From: CBDEGU01 sp965238045
GTDB lineage: Bacteria; Acidobacteriota; Terriglobia; Bryobacterales; UBA6623
Reading direction: 5' to 3'
Length of the DNA stretch: 64,000 bases
NCBI GenBank assembly: GCA_965238045.1
Contig: CBDEGU010000008.1
Span: 124,001 to 188,000, forward strand
The notes under the pieces were generated by a model. It did not search any database. It was not told the origin of the DNA and saw nothing but the letters and a program-made list of their open reading frames with translations. The translations under genes and the position numbers were made by a program. Every line of letters starts with the position of its first letter. Position 1 is the first letter of the stretch. This document shows, piece after piece, positions 51,927-61,398 of the stretch.

Positions 51927-53186
51927 ATGACCCAAGAAAACAGACTGAGATCAAAACCGAACACAATGGGACTTACGCGGAGAGGTCTCTTTGGGGCGAT
52001 CGCAGGGTTGTCGGGCTGTAGTACTGGTGCTTCGCGCCTCCAGGAATCATCTCAGGTCTGGGGGAGCGACAGCATTTACACCCGGCTGCTCGGAATCCGA
52101 CCTTTGCTGAGTTGTCGAGGACACACGACCAGAGTTGGCGGCTCTCGGATGCCAGCCGAGGTGCTTCGGGCCATGGCCGAGGCCAATGAGTATTTCGTGG
52201 ACATGGATGAGTTGAACTTAGCAGCGGGCCGTCGGATCGCTGAGGTAATGAAGGCAGAGGCCGCCCTCGTGAGTGCCGGGGCGTTCTCGGCCATGGTTTT
52301 AGGGGCGGCGGCGTGCCTGACCGGCACGGATCCTGAGAAAATCGACGCCCTGCCCCATCCCACCTGGGAAAGACGAGAGTGTCTCACCCAGACAGGCCAC
52401 CGCTTTGGTTACGACCGCGCCTATCGCGCGGCTGGCGCGACGATCGTGGACGTTGAAACAAAGGAGCAGTTGATCAACGCTATCAGTGAAAAGACTGCGG
52501 TGATCACCGTGTTGGCACGAATGGAGACGGTCGAGAATCCGCCACCCGGTCTCATGATGCCTAAGGAATTCGTCGAGATCGGCAAGAAGGCGGGGGTGCC
52601 GGTGCTGATTGATGCTGCCTCGGAACTGCCGCCCACGGACAACTTGACACGCTATACCACCATGGGCGCTGACCTGGTGGTGATCAGTGGAGGAAAAGGT
52701 CTTCGCGGACCGCAGTCAAGCGGTATCTTGGCGGGTCGCAAGGATCTGATCGAGGCCGCGACCCTGAACCACTCACCCAACACGGCGATTGGGCGGGCAA
52801 TGAAGGTAGGCAAGGAAGAGATTGTCGGCCTGGTGGCGGCGGTCAACCGATACGTGTCGTTGGACCACGATGTGGTTCACGAAACATGGAACAAGAAGGC
52901 CAGATACTTGGCGAGCCAGTTGGAGGATATTCCCGGTCTGAAGGCAGAATATCGGATCAACACCCACGGCTTTGGCGAGGTGAGTTTGAGCTGGGATCGA
53001 GAGATCATCCCGCTGACGGGAAAAGAGGCGGCTGAAAAGCTGAAAGAGGGAGAGCTGCGCATCACCTATCCCGCCAACGACGAAGGTGGAACGCTGATGA
53101 CGCGCTGCATGAAGGACGGAGAAGAGATTTTCGCGGCTCGCCGCCTGAGAGACTTTTTTCAGAGTCAACTCAAGAGTGCGACGTGA
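51927..53186 (+). CDS. exported SelA-like PLP-dependent enzyme
   Basis: This 419-residue protein starts with a Tat-like signal (LTRRGLFGAIAGLSGCSTG, possibly a lipoprotein). The body follows the SelA / DgaE aminotransferase-fold family: RMPAEVLRAMAEANEYFVDM, EAALVSAGAFSAMVLGAAAC and GVPVLIDAASELPPTDNLTR. The PLP Lys is in VVISGGKGLRGPQSSG (about residue 255). Soluble relatives act on seryl-tRNA or on amino-sugar acids; exported ones are of unknown function. An NHL-type propeller gene follows after 33 bp, and the two likely share a transcript. Confidence 0.8.
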   Translation: MTQENRLRSKPNTMGLTRRGLFGAIAGLSGCSTGASRLQESSQVWGSDSIYTRLLGIRPLLSCRGHTTRVGGSRMPAEVLRAMAEANEYFVDMDELNLAAGRRIAEVMKAEAALVSAGAFSAMVLGAAACLTGTDPEKIDALPHPTWERRECLTQTGHRFGYDRAYRAAGATIVDVETKEQLINAISEKTAVITVLARMETVENPPPGLMMPKEFVEIGKKAGVPVLIDAASELPPTDNLTRYTTMGADLVVISGGKGLRGPQSSGILAGRKDLIEAATLNHSPNTAIGRAMKVGKEEIVGLVAAVNRYVSLDHDVVHETWNKKARYLASQLEDIPGLKAEYRINTHGFGEVSLSWDREIIPLTGKEAAEKLKEGELRITYPANDEGGTLMTRCMKDGEEIFAARRLRDFFQSQLKSAT

Positions 53187-53219
53187 GCTGTGGCGGACTC
53201 TTTCTGGAGGAGACTTACC

Positions 53220-54212
53220 ATGACGAAAAGGATTCTGATTTTGACGACTTGCCTCGTAGCCGTCCTCTGGGCGGATCATCACGGCTGGTATCCCCACGAA
53301 GGAGGCCTGCTGAAGTATCGCGTCCAGATCCGCTTCGGCTTCGAGCCCGAGAGCACCATGCCCGAGGGTTGGTACTTCGGACGCGTCTCGGCCGTCGCAA
53401 CCGACTCGGCGGGAAGGGTGTACGTCTTCCAACGAGGGGAGGTCGCGGACCCGATTGTTGTCTTCGACGACAAGGGCAAATACCTGCGCTCGTGGGGCCG
53501 AGGCCAGTTCGGCAATGAACACGGGCTGCGCGTCGATCGCAACAACAACGTCTGGGTCACCGACAATGGTGACCACCAGGTGATGAAGTTCACCAGCGAG
53601 GGTCAGCTCTTACTCACGCTGGGTGTCAAGGGCGAGGCCGGCACAGACGACAGGCACTTCAACCGCCCGGCCGACATCGCTTTTGGCCCGAAAGGTAACT
53701 TCTACGTGGCGGATGGCTACGGTAACGCACGCGTCGTCAAGTTCTCGCCCGAAGGAAAGTACATCACGGCGTGGGGCAAGCACGGCACCGGACCGAGTGA
53801 GTTCGACGTCGTCCACTCGGTGGCAGTGGATTCGAAGGGCACCGTCTACGTTAGCGATCGCGAGAACAACCGCATCCAGATCTTTGACTCCAATGGGAAG
53901 TTCCTCAAGATGTGGACGCACCTTGGCGCCACCCAAAACATCTTCATCACCCTCGACGACGAGATGTGGATCATCACGCACCGCGACAATATCGAGAACA
54001 TCACCTACGACACTCTCGCCGGGCGGATCATGAAGATCGACACGAAAACCGGCAACATTCTTGGAGCCATGGAAAGCCCCGGACACTGGATTCATGTCAC
54101 TGCAGAGAAGTTGATCTTCATCGGTAGCCTGACCGGCAACGTTTTCCGCTGGTATCCCGGATGGTTAGAGCGAAGTCTGGGCGCTGAGGAGGGGCTCAAA
54201 CCGTCGAACTAG
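53220..54212 (+). CDS. secreted NHL-repeat six-bladed propeller protein
   Basis: The ATG at 53220 has a ggaggag ribosome binding site and a signal peptide (RILILTTCLVAVLWA). Five to six NHL blades follow, for example YLRSWGRGQFGNEHGLRVDR, HFNRPADIAFGPKGNFYVAD and VVHSVAVDSKGTVYVSDREN. The family includes peptidyl-alpha-hydroxyglycine lyase-like proteins, but the catalytic residues cannot be claimed. It lies directly behind the SelA-like gene. Confidence 0.83.
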   Translation: MTKRILILTTCLVAVLWADHHGWYPHEGGLLKYRVQIRFGFEPESTMPEGWYFGRVSAVATDSAGRVYVFQRGEVADPIVVFDDKGKYLRSWGRGQFGNEHGLRVDRNNNVWVTDNGDHQVMKFTSEGQLLLTLGVKGEAGTDDRHFNRPADIAFGPKGNFYVADGYGNARVVKFSPEGKYITAWGKHGTGPSEFDVVHSVAVDSKGTVYVSDRENNRIQIFDSNGKFLKMWTHLGATQNIFITLDDEMWIITHRDNIENITYDTLAGRIMKIDTKTGNILGAMESPGHWIHVTAEKLIFIGSLTGNVFRWYPGWLERSLGAEEGLKPSN

Positions 54213-54417
54213 ACCGCGAAGCTCGGCGAAAGTGGGATGGGGGGTCTATGAGGCCGCATACAGAATCCAAGATCGAGACGAGTGACGACTCCGGCGCGTC
54301 CAGACTTGTGCTCATCGGCGAGTGTCGTGGAACTCACCCCCGAACTGACGCTTGGAACGTAGTCTAAACGTAGTCTAGAGGATGAGAAAGCTCACTAAGT
54401 AAGGCGGCGATAACGCT

Positions 54418-55593
54418 ATGCGAAAGATGCTTCGGATGCTCGCTTGTGCCCTGGCGGCGGCGCTTCTCGCCGCGGGCCAAGAAGCTGTCTACTATCCAGG
54501 CCCAGGGGACGGGTGGGAACATCGCAAAGCCGAACAGGTCGGCATGGATGCGGGTCTGCTCGAGACAGCTATCGAGTTTGCCAAAGCCAACGAAACGCAG
54601 GCGAGCCGCGACCTCGAGCAGAACCACTATCTCTCTTGGGGGCTCGAGCCGCACGGCGACGCGGTTGGGCCGCACAAAAAACGCGGCGACATGACGGGGA
54701 TCATCGTCCGTCACGGTTACCTTATTGCGGAGTGGGGCGAGCCGCAACGCCTGGACATGACCTTCAGCGTCACGAAGAGTTTTCTCTCGACAACGGTCGG
54801 ACTCGCCTATGATCGCGGGCTGATTGGCGACGTGCATGATCGCGTCCAGCCTTACATGCCAACCGACCACTTCGATTCCCAGCACAACTCCAAGATCACC
54901 TGGGACCATCTGCTGCGCCAGACCAGCGACTGGGAGGGAACGCTGTGGGGCAAGCCCGATTGGGCCGACCGGCCGCCAAAAGACGTCGAGCCGACAGAGT
55001 GGCTCAGGCGTCCGCGGAACGAGCCCGGATCGACGTACAAGTACAACGACGTAAGGGTCAATCTTCTCGCTTTGGCCGCACTCCACCTCTGGCGGCAGGC
55101 GCTCCCGCAGGTGCTCAAAAAATACGTGATGGACCCGATCGACGCATCGAATAAATGGCGCTGGAACGGCTATGAAAACTCCTGGGTTACCGTGGACGGC
55201 CTGAAGGTTCAATCCGTCAGCGGCGGCGGACATTGGGGCGGCGGGATGTTTCTCACCGCACGTGACCAAGCGCGCTTCGGCTACTTCACGTTGCGCCGCG
55301 GCAAATGGAAGGGCAAGCAGCTTCTTTCGGAGGAGTGGTTCGCGATGGCGCGCACTCCGGGAAAGATGAATGACAGTTACGGCTTCATGAACTTCTTCCT
55401 CAATACCGGCCGCAAGTCAATTCCCAGCGCACCGGAGACGGCATATTCCCACCGCGGCCACGGCACGAACATGATCTACGTGGACGAGGAGAATGACCTT
55501 GTGGTGGTCGCCCGCTGGATCGAGGGCCGCGCGATCAACGAGTTTATCGGAAAGGTTTTGGCCTCCACCAAGGACCGAGAAGACGCGGAGTAA
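54418..55593 (+). CDS. secreted serine beta-lactamase-family hydrolase
   Basis: A signal peptide (MLRMLACALAAALLAAG) is followed by a class C beta-lactamase/esterase fold. The S-x-x-K motif is FSVTKSF (Ser about 117, Lys about 120), the Y-x-N motif is TYKYNDVRVNLL, and the C-terminal third motif is near YSHRGHGTNM. Such proteins are usually esterases or peptidases, not antibiotic-resistance enzymes. The length of 391 residues fits. The gene stands alone; the 200 bp before it contain only a tandem aacgtagtcta. Confidence 0.83.
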   Translation: MRKMLRMLACALAAALLAAGQEAVYYPGPGDGWEHRKAEQVGMDAGLLETAIEFAKANETQASRDLEQNHYLSWGLEPHGDAVGPHKKRGDMTGIIVRHGYLIAEWGEPQRLDMTFSVTKSFLSTTVGLAYDRGLIGDVHDRVQPYMPTDHFDSQHNSKITWDHLLRQTSDWEGTLWGKPDWADRPPKDVEPTEWLRRPRNEPGSTYKYNDVRVNLLALAALHLWRQALPQVLKKYVMDPIDASNKWRWNGYENSWVTVDGLKVQSVSGGGHWGGGMFLTARDQARFGYFTLRRGKWKGKQLLSEEWFAMARTPGKMNDSYGFMNFFLNTGRKSIPSAPETAYSHRGHGTNMIYVDEENDLVVVARWIEGRAINEFIGKVLASTKDREDAE

Positions 55594-55689
55594 AGGACCC
55601 CCGGTAGGGTCGGGAACTGGCGCGGTGGCCCATCAGGACGCTGGCTTGGCTGTGTCCGGGGTTTCCCCCTTCGTGCCCGTTTAGCAAGC

Positions 55690-56488
55690 TCCGTGGCTCC
55701 GTTTCCAGCTCCCGCCACTTCGCACGCAGCGTGCGGATTTCCCGCACTATGCGCTCCTGCACACTTCGCGGCAAGGTTTATGGGACCTATCCGGTTGGAG
55801 GCGCTTTCGAGGACAGCCCTGGAGCCGTCACCCAAATCCAGGTGTCCGCTCCTACCATCCACTACTCCACCCCTTCCATCCGAAGCCTTGGCATGACGCC
55901 AAGGCCATTCGGCCTTCCTCTTGCCGTATAGTCCTGATCTCAGATCCTGCAGACTACCGGACGCTTTTATCATTTCGTCCCTGCCTCACTGTTGTTGACC
56001 AAGACTCCATGTGCAGCAAGGCCCCTTCGCTCCACCGGCGTTACCCCGCTTCCGCGCTACTACGGACCTAGCCGTCACCCTCTCGCCTTCCACCGACTTC
56101 CTGGTTTGCGCCAGTTATACGGCTTCCCTGCTCCGCCGATTTCTCGACGGGACGAGGAGGGCTTCTCCAGTTGCTTAGCATGTCCTTGTCACCGTGCTGT
56201 CCCTACCACCCCGCCGGAGTGACACAACGCCTCGGTCAGTCTGCGTCCTGTCATGCTGCCTTCGCCCGACACTAGAAAGCTCGGCCTCCGGATTATTTTT
56301 TGTCGAGGCCACCTGTGGGTTCACTCACGTTACGGCCCGGTGACTCGCTCACCATCCCAAGGATGGCTTTGTCGGTTGGCTTCATCCGTTTCGTTTCCTC
56401 CACGCATGCAACCCAAGCTACGGGGCTTCTGACTCTTACCCCGGCGGGACTTCCTCCCGCTGAACATGCCAGCCTTCGCTGGACGCAC
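55690..56488 (-). ncRNA. group II intron remnant with domain V and a reverse-transcriptase stub
   Basis: On the minus strand the 5' end reads GTGCGTCCAGCG (from 56488), fitting the GUGCG start of group II introns. Structured, non-coding sequence follows. At 55973 an ORF begins MIKASGSLQDLRSGLYGKRK, the N-terminus of group II intron maturases, but it diverges after about 25 residues. A 35-nt hairpin at 55722-55756 (GAGCGCA-TA-GTGCGGGAAATCCGCAC-GC-TGCGTGC) has the AGC triad and GAAA loop of domain V, followed by gctggaaacg. The RT domain is deleted. The exact 3' end is uncertain. Confidence 0.65.
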
Positions 56489-56604
56489 TATTGTCCCAAA
56501 ACTCGATCGTGACGAAAGTGACTTGCTGACTACGAGTTGCAGTTGGCGGTCGGGAGAGCGACGGGGTTTGTTTTTGGGACACATTCGTGCTAGCTTGTGT
56601 CTCC

Positions 56605-57681
56605 ATGCAGCCTCTGGACCCACTCCGGTTCGTGCTGATCGGCCTGGCCGGCTGGGTCAACGAACAACAACGGGACGTCATCGACTATCTGCGAGAAGAG
56701 AACCGCGTTTTGCGCGCTCAACTGGGCAACAAGCGCCTGCGGCTGAGCGATGAGCAGCGTCGCCGCTTGGCAGTGAAGGCCAAGAAGCTTGGACGCAAAG
56801 CCCTTTCCGAGGTGGCCTCGCTCGTCACGCCGGACACTTTGCTGACTTGGCATCGAAAGTTGATCTCTCGCAAGTACGACGGCAGCAAGAGACGAGGTCC
56901 CGGACGGCCTCGTGTGATGCATCGGATTCGAGACCTGGTCGTTCGCTTAGCGCAGGAAAACAACACCTGGGGCTATACCCGAATTCGAGGAGCGCTGGCC
57001 AACCTCGGTCACCGGGTGGGACGAAGCACAATTGCCAGAACGCTCAGAGAACACGGCTTAGAGCCCGCGCCGGAGCGGCGCAGGAAGACGAGCTGGCAGC
57101 AGTTCCTGCAGGCCCATTGGGAAGTTTTGGCTGCCGCCGACTTCTTCACCGTGGAGGTTTGGACACGCACAGGATTGGTGCGGGTTGTGGTGCTGTTTGT
57201 GATCGAACTGTCGACTCGGCGAGTCGAGATCGCGGGTGTTTCGACCGAGCCGGAGGGAGCCTGGATGACGCAGATCGGCCGCAACTTGACCGATGCGGAG
57301 GACGGGTTTCTGTTTGGCAAGAGGTTTCTGATCCACGATCGCGATCCGCTGTTTACGGCGGAGTTCCGCGAAACTTTGGCCGCGGCAGGGGTGGAGAGCG
57401 TGCGCTTACCCGCACGCTCACCCAACCTGAATGCCTACGCCGAGCGCTTTGTAAGGACGATCAAGGAATCCTGCTTGGAGCGGATGATCCTGTTTGGGGA
57501 GCAGTCGCTACATCGGGCGATCCGCGAGTTCCTGGCGCACTATCATCGAGAGCGCAATCACCAAGGGCTCGACAATCGGTTAATCTTCCCCGGCCCGGTA
57601 GCCGCTGATCTGGCCGCTCCGATCCAGTGCCGCCAACGGTTGGGCGGAATGCTCAACTACTACTATCGGCAAGCCGCCTAA
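56605..57681 (+). CDS. integrase-core (IS3/IS481-type) transposase
   Basis: The usual start for this family, MQPLDPLRF, is at 56605. A helix-turn-helix-like region is followed by an integrase core with catalytic residues in LAAADFFTVEVW (Asp), FLIHDRDPLFTAEF (Asp) and NAYAERFVRTIKESCLE (Glu). The protein ends MLNYYYRQAA, with about 358 residues and no frameshift. Clear terminal inverted repeats were not found. It sits between the group II intron remnant and a truncated propeller gene, which it probably interrupts. Confidence 0.87.
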   Translation: MQPLDPLRFVLIGLAGWVNEQQRDVIDYLREENRVLRAQLGNKRLRLSDEQRRRLAVKAKKLGRKALSEVASLVTPDTLLTWHRKLISRKYDGSKRRGPGRPRVMHRIRDLVVRLAQENNTWGYTRIRGALANLGHRVGRSTIARTLREHGLEPAPERRRKTSWQQFLQAHWEVLAAADFFTVEVWTRTGLVRVVVLFVIELSTRRVEIAGVSTEPEGAWMTQIGRNLTDAEDGFLFGKRFLIHDRDPLFTAEFRETLAAAGVESVRLPARSPNLNAYAERFVRTIKESCLERMILFGEQSLHRAIREFLAHYHRERNHQGLDNRLIFPGPVAADLAAPIQCRQRLGGMLNYYYRQAA

Positions 57682-57872
57682 AGTTACCTCACCCGGCCCT
57701 GGCGGTTCCCGCTGCAGAGCCCCCTACGCTCAGTTGCCCCTCGCAGTTGAGCTACCTGTAGGGTGCGCACTCTCCGTGGCCGGCCAGCGGATCTCAGCAC
57801 TGATAAACCGCGAACCAACGACCTCCTTGCGCCAACCCGAAGCGTGTTTGCCTTCCTCGGGATTGGTCGATC

Positions 57873-58475
57873 GTGTTTTGGAACAGTACGCGCTCGGACC
57901 GGGGCAGCGCCATCACCTTCGACGGCGAAGCGATCTGGATCGGCTCCACCTACAACCGCAAGATCATCCGGTCCGACGCCAAGACCGGAGGAACGCTGGC
58001 CGAGTTCTACACCCCCGGTGCGGGGGTGATCTACCAGATGCCGCACGACGCTCCGGGGCGCAGCAGTCCGCTCGCGCCGCCGCCAGTAGCTGCCCGTCCG
58101 GCGCGGAGCCGCGGACTGATCTCGGCACCTCGGATGGGAACCGGCGCGCACGGGCTCGAATGGCGAGAAGCAAGGCTCTGGGCCGCCGTGCCGCCCTCGC
58201 GAATGATCTATCGCATCGAGCCGGAGTCGTGGGTGGTCGAGCGTCAGTTCCCGACGGCGGGCAACCGCCCGCACGGAATCGGCTGGGAAGGTCGCTGGCC
58301 GTGGTGCACCGACAGCAACTTGAACGCCTTCTTCAAGCACGATCCAGACTCGGGTGAGATTGTCGAGAAGATTCAGCTCGCGGATTCCGACCCGCTGCCG
58401 CACGGCATGTCCATTCGCGAAGGGACGATGTGGTACTGCGATGACGTCGGCATCGTTTGCCGCCTCAAGATGTAG
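57873..58475 (+). CDS. C-terminal part of a Vgb-like propeller protein
   Basis: The 200-codon frame contains blades such as GEAIWIGSTYNRKIIRSDAK, HGLEWREARLWAAVPPSRMI and PHGIGWEGRWPWCTDSNLNA, similar to virginiamycin-B-lyase-type or SMP-30-like propellers. It has only about four blades and no signal peptide, so the 5' part was probably lost next to the transposase at 56605-57681. The ATG at 57873 has no clear ribosome binding site. Confidence 0.6.
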   Translation: MFWNSTRSDRGSAITFDGEAIWIGSTYNRKIIRSDAKTGGTLAEFYTPGAGVIYQMPHDAPGRSSPLAPPPVAARPARSRGLISAPRMGTGAHGLEWREARLWAAVPPSRMIYRIEPESWVVERQFPTAGNRPHGIGWEGRWPWCTDSNLNAFFKHDPDSGEIVEKIQLADSDPLPHGMSIREGTMWYCDDVGIVCRLKM

Positions 58476-58706
58476 CCGCGTTCGAGGGCACGGGCTGCTG
58501 CGCCCGACGGGAGAATATGCCGCGAGGCAGGCGGCACCAGGAGAGGAACCTCCGGTGGGATCGCTTTTCGATTGCGACTTGGGGAAATCCAAGCGTCCAA
58601 GATTACCGATTTCTAGCGCCTCGATCCTCGGACGCAACCCTCTGACAGACAACAACTTGAGACCCGATCGAGTTTTTGGACACAACGCCTTCGGAGCCTC
58701 AGACTA

Positions 58707-58750
58707 GGGGACATTTCTATTGGGCGCTTATGGGGACATTATCATTGGGC
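58707..58750 (+). repeat. two solo IS-end-like repeats
   Basis: ggggacatttctattgggc (58707-58725) is followed by ggggacattatcattgggc (58732-58750). Such sequences are typical of IS21/IS481-type ends. No transposase of that kind lies beside them, so they look like leftovers. Confidence 0.5.
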
Positions 58751-58867
58751 TACAACACCACAAGATCAACCTCGTGGACTCAACACAACCTCCTGAAAAG
58801 GAGTGTGTTAATATTCAGATGAATTTTGGAACACTACGAGGTCGCGCGCACCGTGAGTTGACACGAC

Positions 58868-61087
58868 ATGATCAAGAACCTCACAAGATGGACTGCGATA
58901 TTGCTCTTGAGTTTACTTCCGGCGTTTAGTGCTGAGCTGCCGGGAACCGCACCATGGGAGTTCCCAGACGACATTGCGGCAGAGCAATACACCGAGCTCT
59001 ATGGTTACTTTGAGCGCCGAATCAGCGAGGCTGCCAGGGATCGCGAGCGCTCGTGGGACGGCGATGACCTGCGAACGGTCGCCTCCAGCAAGCGTCCACT
59101 CTTTCGGGAAATGATCGGCGCGGTTGACGAGTTCATGGCGCCCAACCCGAGTGAGATCCTTATCGGCGAGTCGGACTCGTACCGCACGTCCCTGATGTCA
59201 TGGCCCATTTTGCGGCTCGGAACCAAGGGGCCAACGAAAGGCTACGCCAAACGGGCGCTGGTCCATGAATACGGCGTTCTGATGGTACCCAAGGCGCCCG
59301 GCCTCCATCCGGCAGTGATAGCGATTGCCGATACGGATCGATCGGCGGCCGATATCGCGGGCTTGACGCAAAACGTGCCATCAGAGACGCAGTATGCACG
59401 ACAGCTTGCTGAAGCTGGGTTTATCGTCTTCGCGCCGTTTTTTGTCCAGCGCCGGGCCTTCAGCGAACCGTGGACGGATGATCGCAGTTGGCTCTTTCGG
59501 CTCGGTTATCAAGTTGGGCGTCACTTAATTGGGAGCGAGGTCCAGCAGATCTCGTCTGCTGTGGACTATCTAGTTACGCGCCCTGCGGTGGATGCCTTTC
59601 GGATCGGTGTTGCCGGAGCCGGACAGGGAGGATTGACCGCCCTTTATGCGGCAGCCCACGATACCCGGCTTCGAGTTGCGTTGGTGAGCGGCTACTTTGA
59701 CCGGCGCGACCGGGCCTTTGAAGAGCCCGAAGACCGCACGCTTTGGCGTCATTTGCTCCAGTTTGGCGACGCCGAGGTGGCGGCCATGATTGCGGATCGC
59801 CCCTTGCTGATCGATGGCGGCGGGCCCCACGCCCGCAGCGAATTCGAACGAGCCCAGCAATATTATGAGAGGAGTGCCGCCCGCGAAGCGATTCGGTTCT
59901 TTCCGGACGCGGAAGCCGCATCTGGAAACGCAGGCCTCAGCGCGGCGGCACGCGATGCGCTCGTCAGAATACTTGTCCCAACGGCGCCAGGGTCTCCGCT
60001 TCCCCGGCAACATTTCGATGCGCGAAAAGTTGCTCGCATCGCCAACGCCCAATTTACTCAGTGGCAGGCCCGCTATCGAAATCTCGCGCTGGAGGCCTAC
60101 GCCACCCGTGACGAACGGTGGAAGCCAGACACCCGTTCACTCGAATCGTTCGAGCGCTGGAAGAGACGCGCACTGGAAGCGTATTGGGACACGATCGGCA
60201 GGTATCCTTCCCCGGGGGGCAGCATGGATGCGCGGTCGGTTCAAGTCTACGATGAGCCTGCGTTTACCGGGTATCGTCTTTCGGTCCCGGTGTACGATGG
60301 TGTGCACGCATACGGAATTCTGCTGGTTCCGAAAGGCTTGCGGCAAGGGGAGCAGCGCCCGGTGGTCTTCACCCAGCATGGAGGCGGCGGCAAACCCGAA
60401 GATGCTCTGGGCGTGGAAGCGAACCCGGCGGCGGACCGCGTCTACTCTCGGTTCGGCTACGAATTGGCTAAGCGCGGGTATGTCGTGTTTGCTCCCATGA
60501 TTTCAACTCAGACCGGTGCTGCCCGCGAAGCGATCACACGTCGAGCGCACTTGCTAGGCCTCACACCGGTCGGAATGGAACTCAAGAAGTTTGGGCGTGT
60601 TATCGACTTTCTGGAAACGCTTCCCTTCGTGGATAGGGATCGCTTGGCCTTCTATGGTCTGTCCTATGGTGGCTATACCGCACTCTGGATCGGTCCTGGA
60701 GAGCCACGATTCCGCGTGGTGATCACGAGCGGCCACTACAACGACTGGAACCTAAAGACGAGCGACCTCACCATGGGGACATCGTTTCTTTTCTATGAAG
60801 ACGCGCTCGACATGTTCAATTTCGACCTGCTGCACCGGTTCAACCACTCTGAGATGCTCCAGTTGGTCGCTCCCCGCGCCGCCATGGTGGAGATTGGGGA
60901 CAAGGATGGCGTGGTCATCCTTCCGCGTCGCTTCGTGGATATCGAGCTGGACCGCTTTGAGTCGCTTTACCGGCAGTTGGGCATTTCCGAGAAAGGCCGT
61001 GTCGCGCGTTTCAAGGGCCCACATAAGATTGACGGAGGGGAGGCATATCCCTTTCTGGACCGCTGGTTGAAACACTCTCCGCCATAA
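58868..61087 (+). CDS. secreted tandem alpha/beta-hydrolase (acetyl-esterase/dienelactone-hydrolase type)
   Basis: A signal peptide (TAILLLSLLPAFSAE) is followed by two alpha/beta-hydrolase domains. The second is complete: EQRPVVFTQHGGGGKPEDAL, the nucleophile elbow FYGLSYGGYTALWIG (Ser about 597) and a late HKIDGGEAYPFLDRWL. The first domain has a similar layout, but its elbow reads VAGAGQGGLTALY, with Gly where Ser is expected (about 247). It may therefore be inactive and serve binding or structure. The 739-residue length fits two-domain members found in soil bacteria that act on carbohydrate esters. Confidence 0.8.
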   Translation: MIKNLTRWTAILLLSLLPAFSAELPGTAPWEFPDDIAAEQYTELYGYFERRISEAARDRERSWDGDDLRTVASSKRPLFREMIGAVDEFMAPNPSEILIGESDSYRTSLMSWPILRLGTKGPTKGYAKRALVHEYGVLMVPKAPGLHPAVIAIADTDRSAADIAGLTQNVPSETQYARQLAEAGFIVFAPFFVQRRAFSEPWTDDRSWLFRLGYQVGRHLIGSEVQQISSAVDYLVTRPAVDAFRIGVAGAGQGGLTALYAAAHDTRLRVALVSGYFDRRDRAFEEPEDRTLWRHLLQFGDAEVAAMIADRPLLIDGGGPHARSEFERAQQYYERSAAREAIRFFPDAEAASGNAGLSAAARDALVRILVPTAPGSPLPRQHFDARKVARIANAQFTQWQARYRNLALEAYATRDERWKPDTRSLESFERWKRRALEAYWDTIGRYPSPGGSMDARSVQVYDEPAFTGYRLSVPVYDGVHAYGILLVPKGLRQGEQRPVVFTQHGGGGKPEDALGVEANPAADRVYSRFGYELAKRGYVVFAPMISTQTGAAREAITRRAHLLGLTPVGMELKKFGRVIDFLETLPFVDRDRLAFYGLSYGGYTALWIGPGEPRFRVVITSGHYNDWNLKTSDLTMGTSFLFYEDALDMFNFDLLHRFNHSEMLQLVAPRAAMVEIGDKDGVVILPRRFVDIELDRFESLYRQLGISEKGRVARFKGPHKIDGGEAYPFLDRWLKHSPP

Positions 61088-61213
61088 CGCCAAAAGAGGT
61101 TTGCACGGTAAGTGTCGTTCATCGCGCGCGGGACGGTTCCTCCGCAACCGGTGGATTCGGAAGGGAGAGTAGCGCTACCATACAAATCAGGTGAGTTGTG
61201 GCAACACACCAAC

Positions 61214-61360
61214 ATGCAGGTACGGCTGAGTTCACTCCTTCTCACTCTCGCCTTTCTTTCGGCCGTTGTTGTCTTTCCAGAGCTTGGTGTGTGGCTGTGG
61301 GTAGTCAATACCAGATCTGAAGCAGTTAGACCTGTCCATGGCGAATTGCTAATTCCGTGA
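61214..61360 (+). CDS. possible 5' fragment of a secreted protein
   Basis: The ATG at 61214 opens a 48-codon frame with a good signal peptide (VRLSSLLLTLAFLSAVVV), then SRSEAV-like sequence and a stop just before the next IS. It may be the start of a gene cut off by that insertion, or chance. Confidence 0.3.
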   Translation: MQVRLSSLLLTLAFLSAVVVFPELGVWLWVVNTRSEAVRPVHGELLIP

Positions 61361-61398
61361 ACATTTCTTCGATTTCGCGAGCTTGTTAGGATCGTGAG

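Noticed and set aside
54418..55593. antibiotic-resistance beta-lactamase
   Set aside because: The S-x-x-K and Y-x-N motifs only define the fold. Class C-like hydrolases of this size in soil bacteria are mostly esterases or peptidases.
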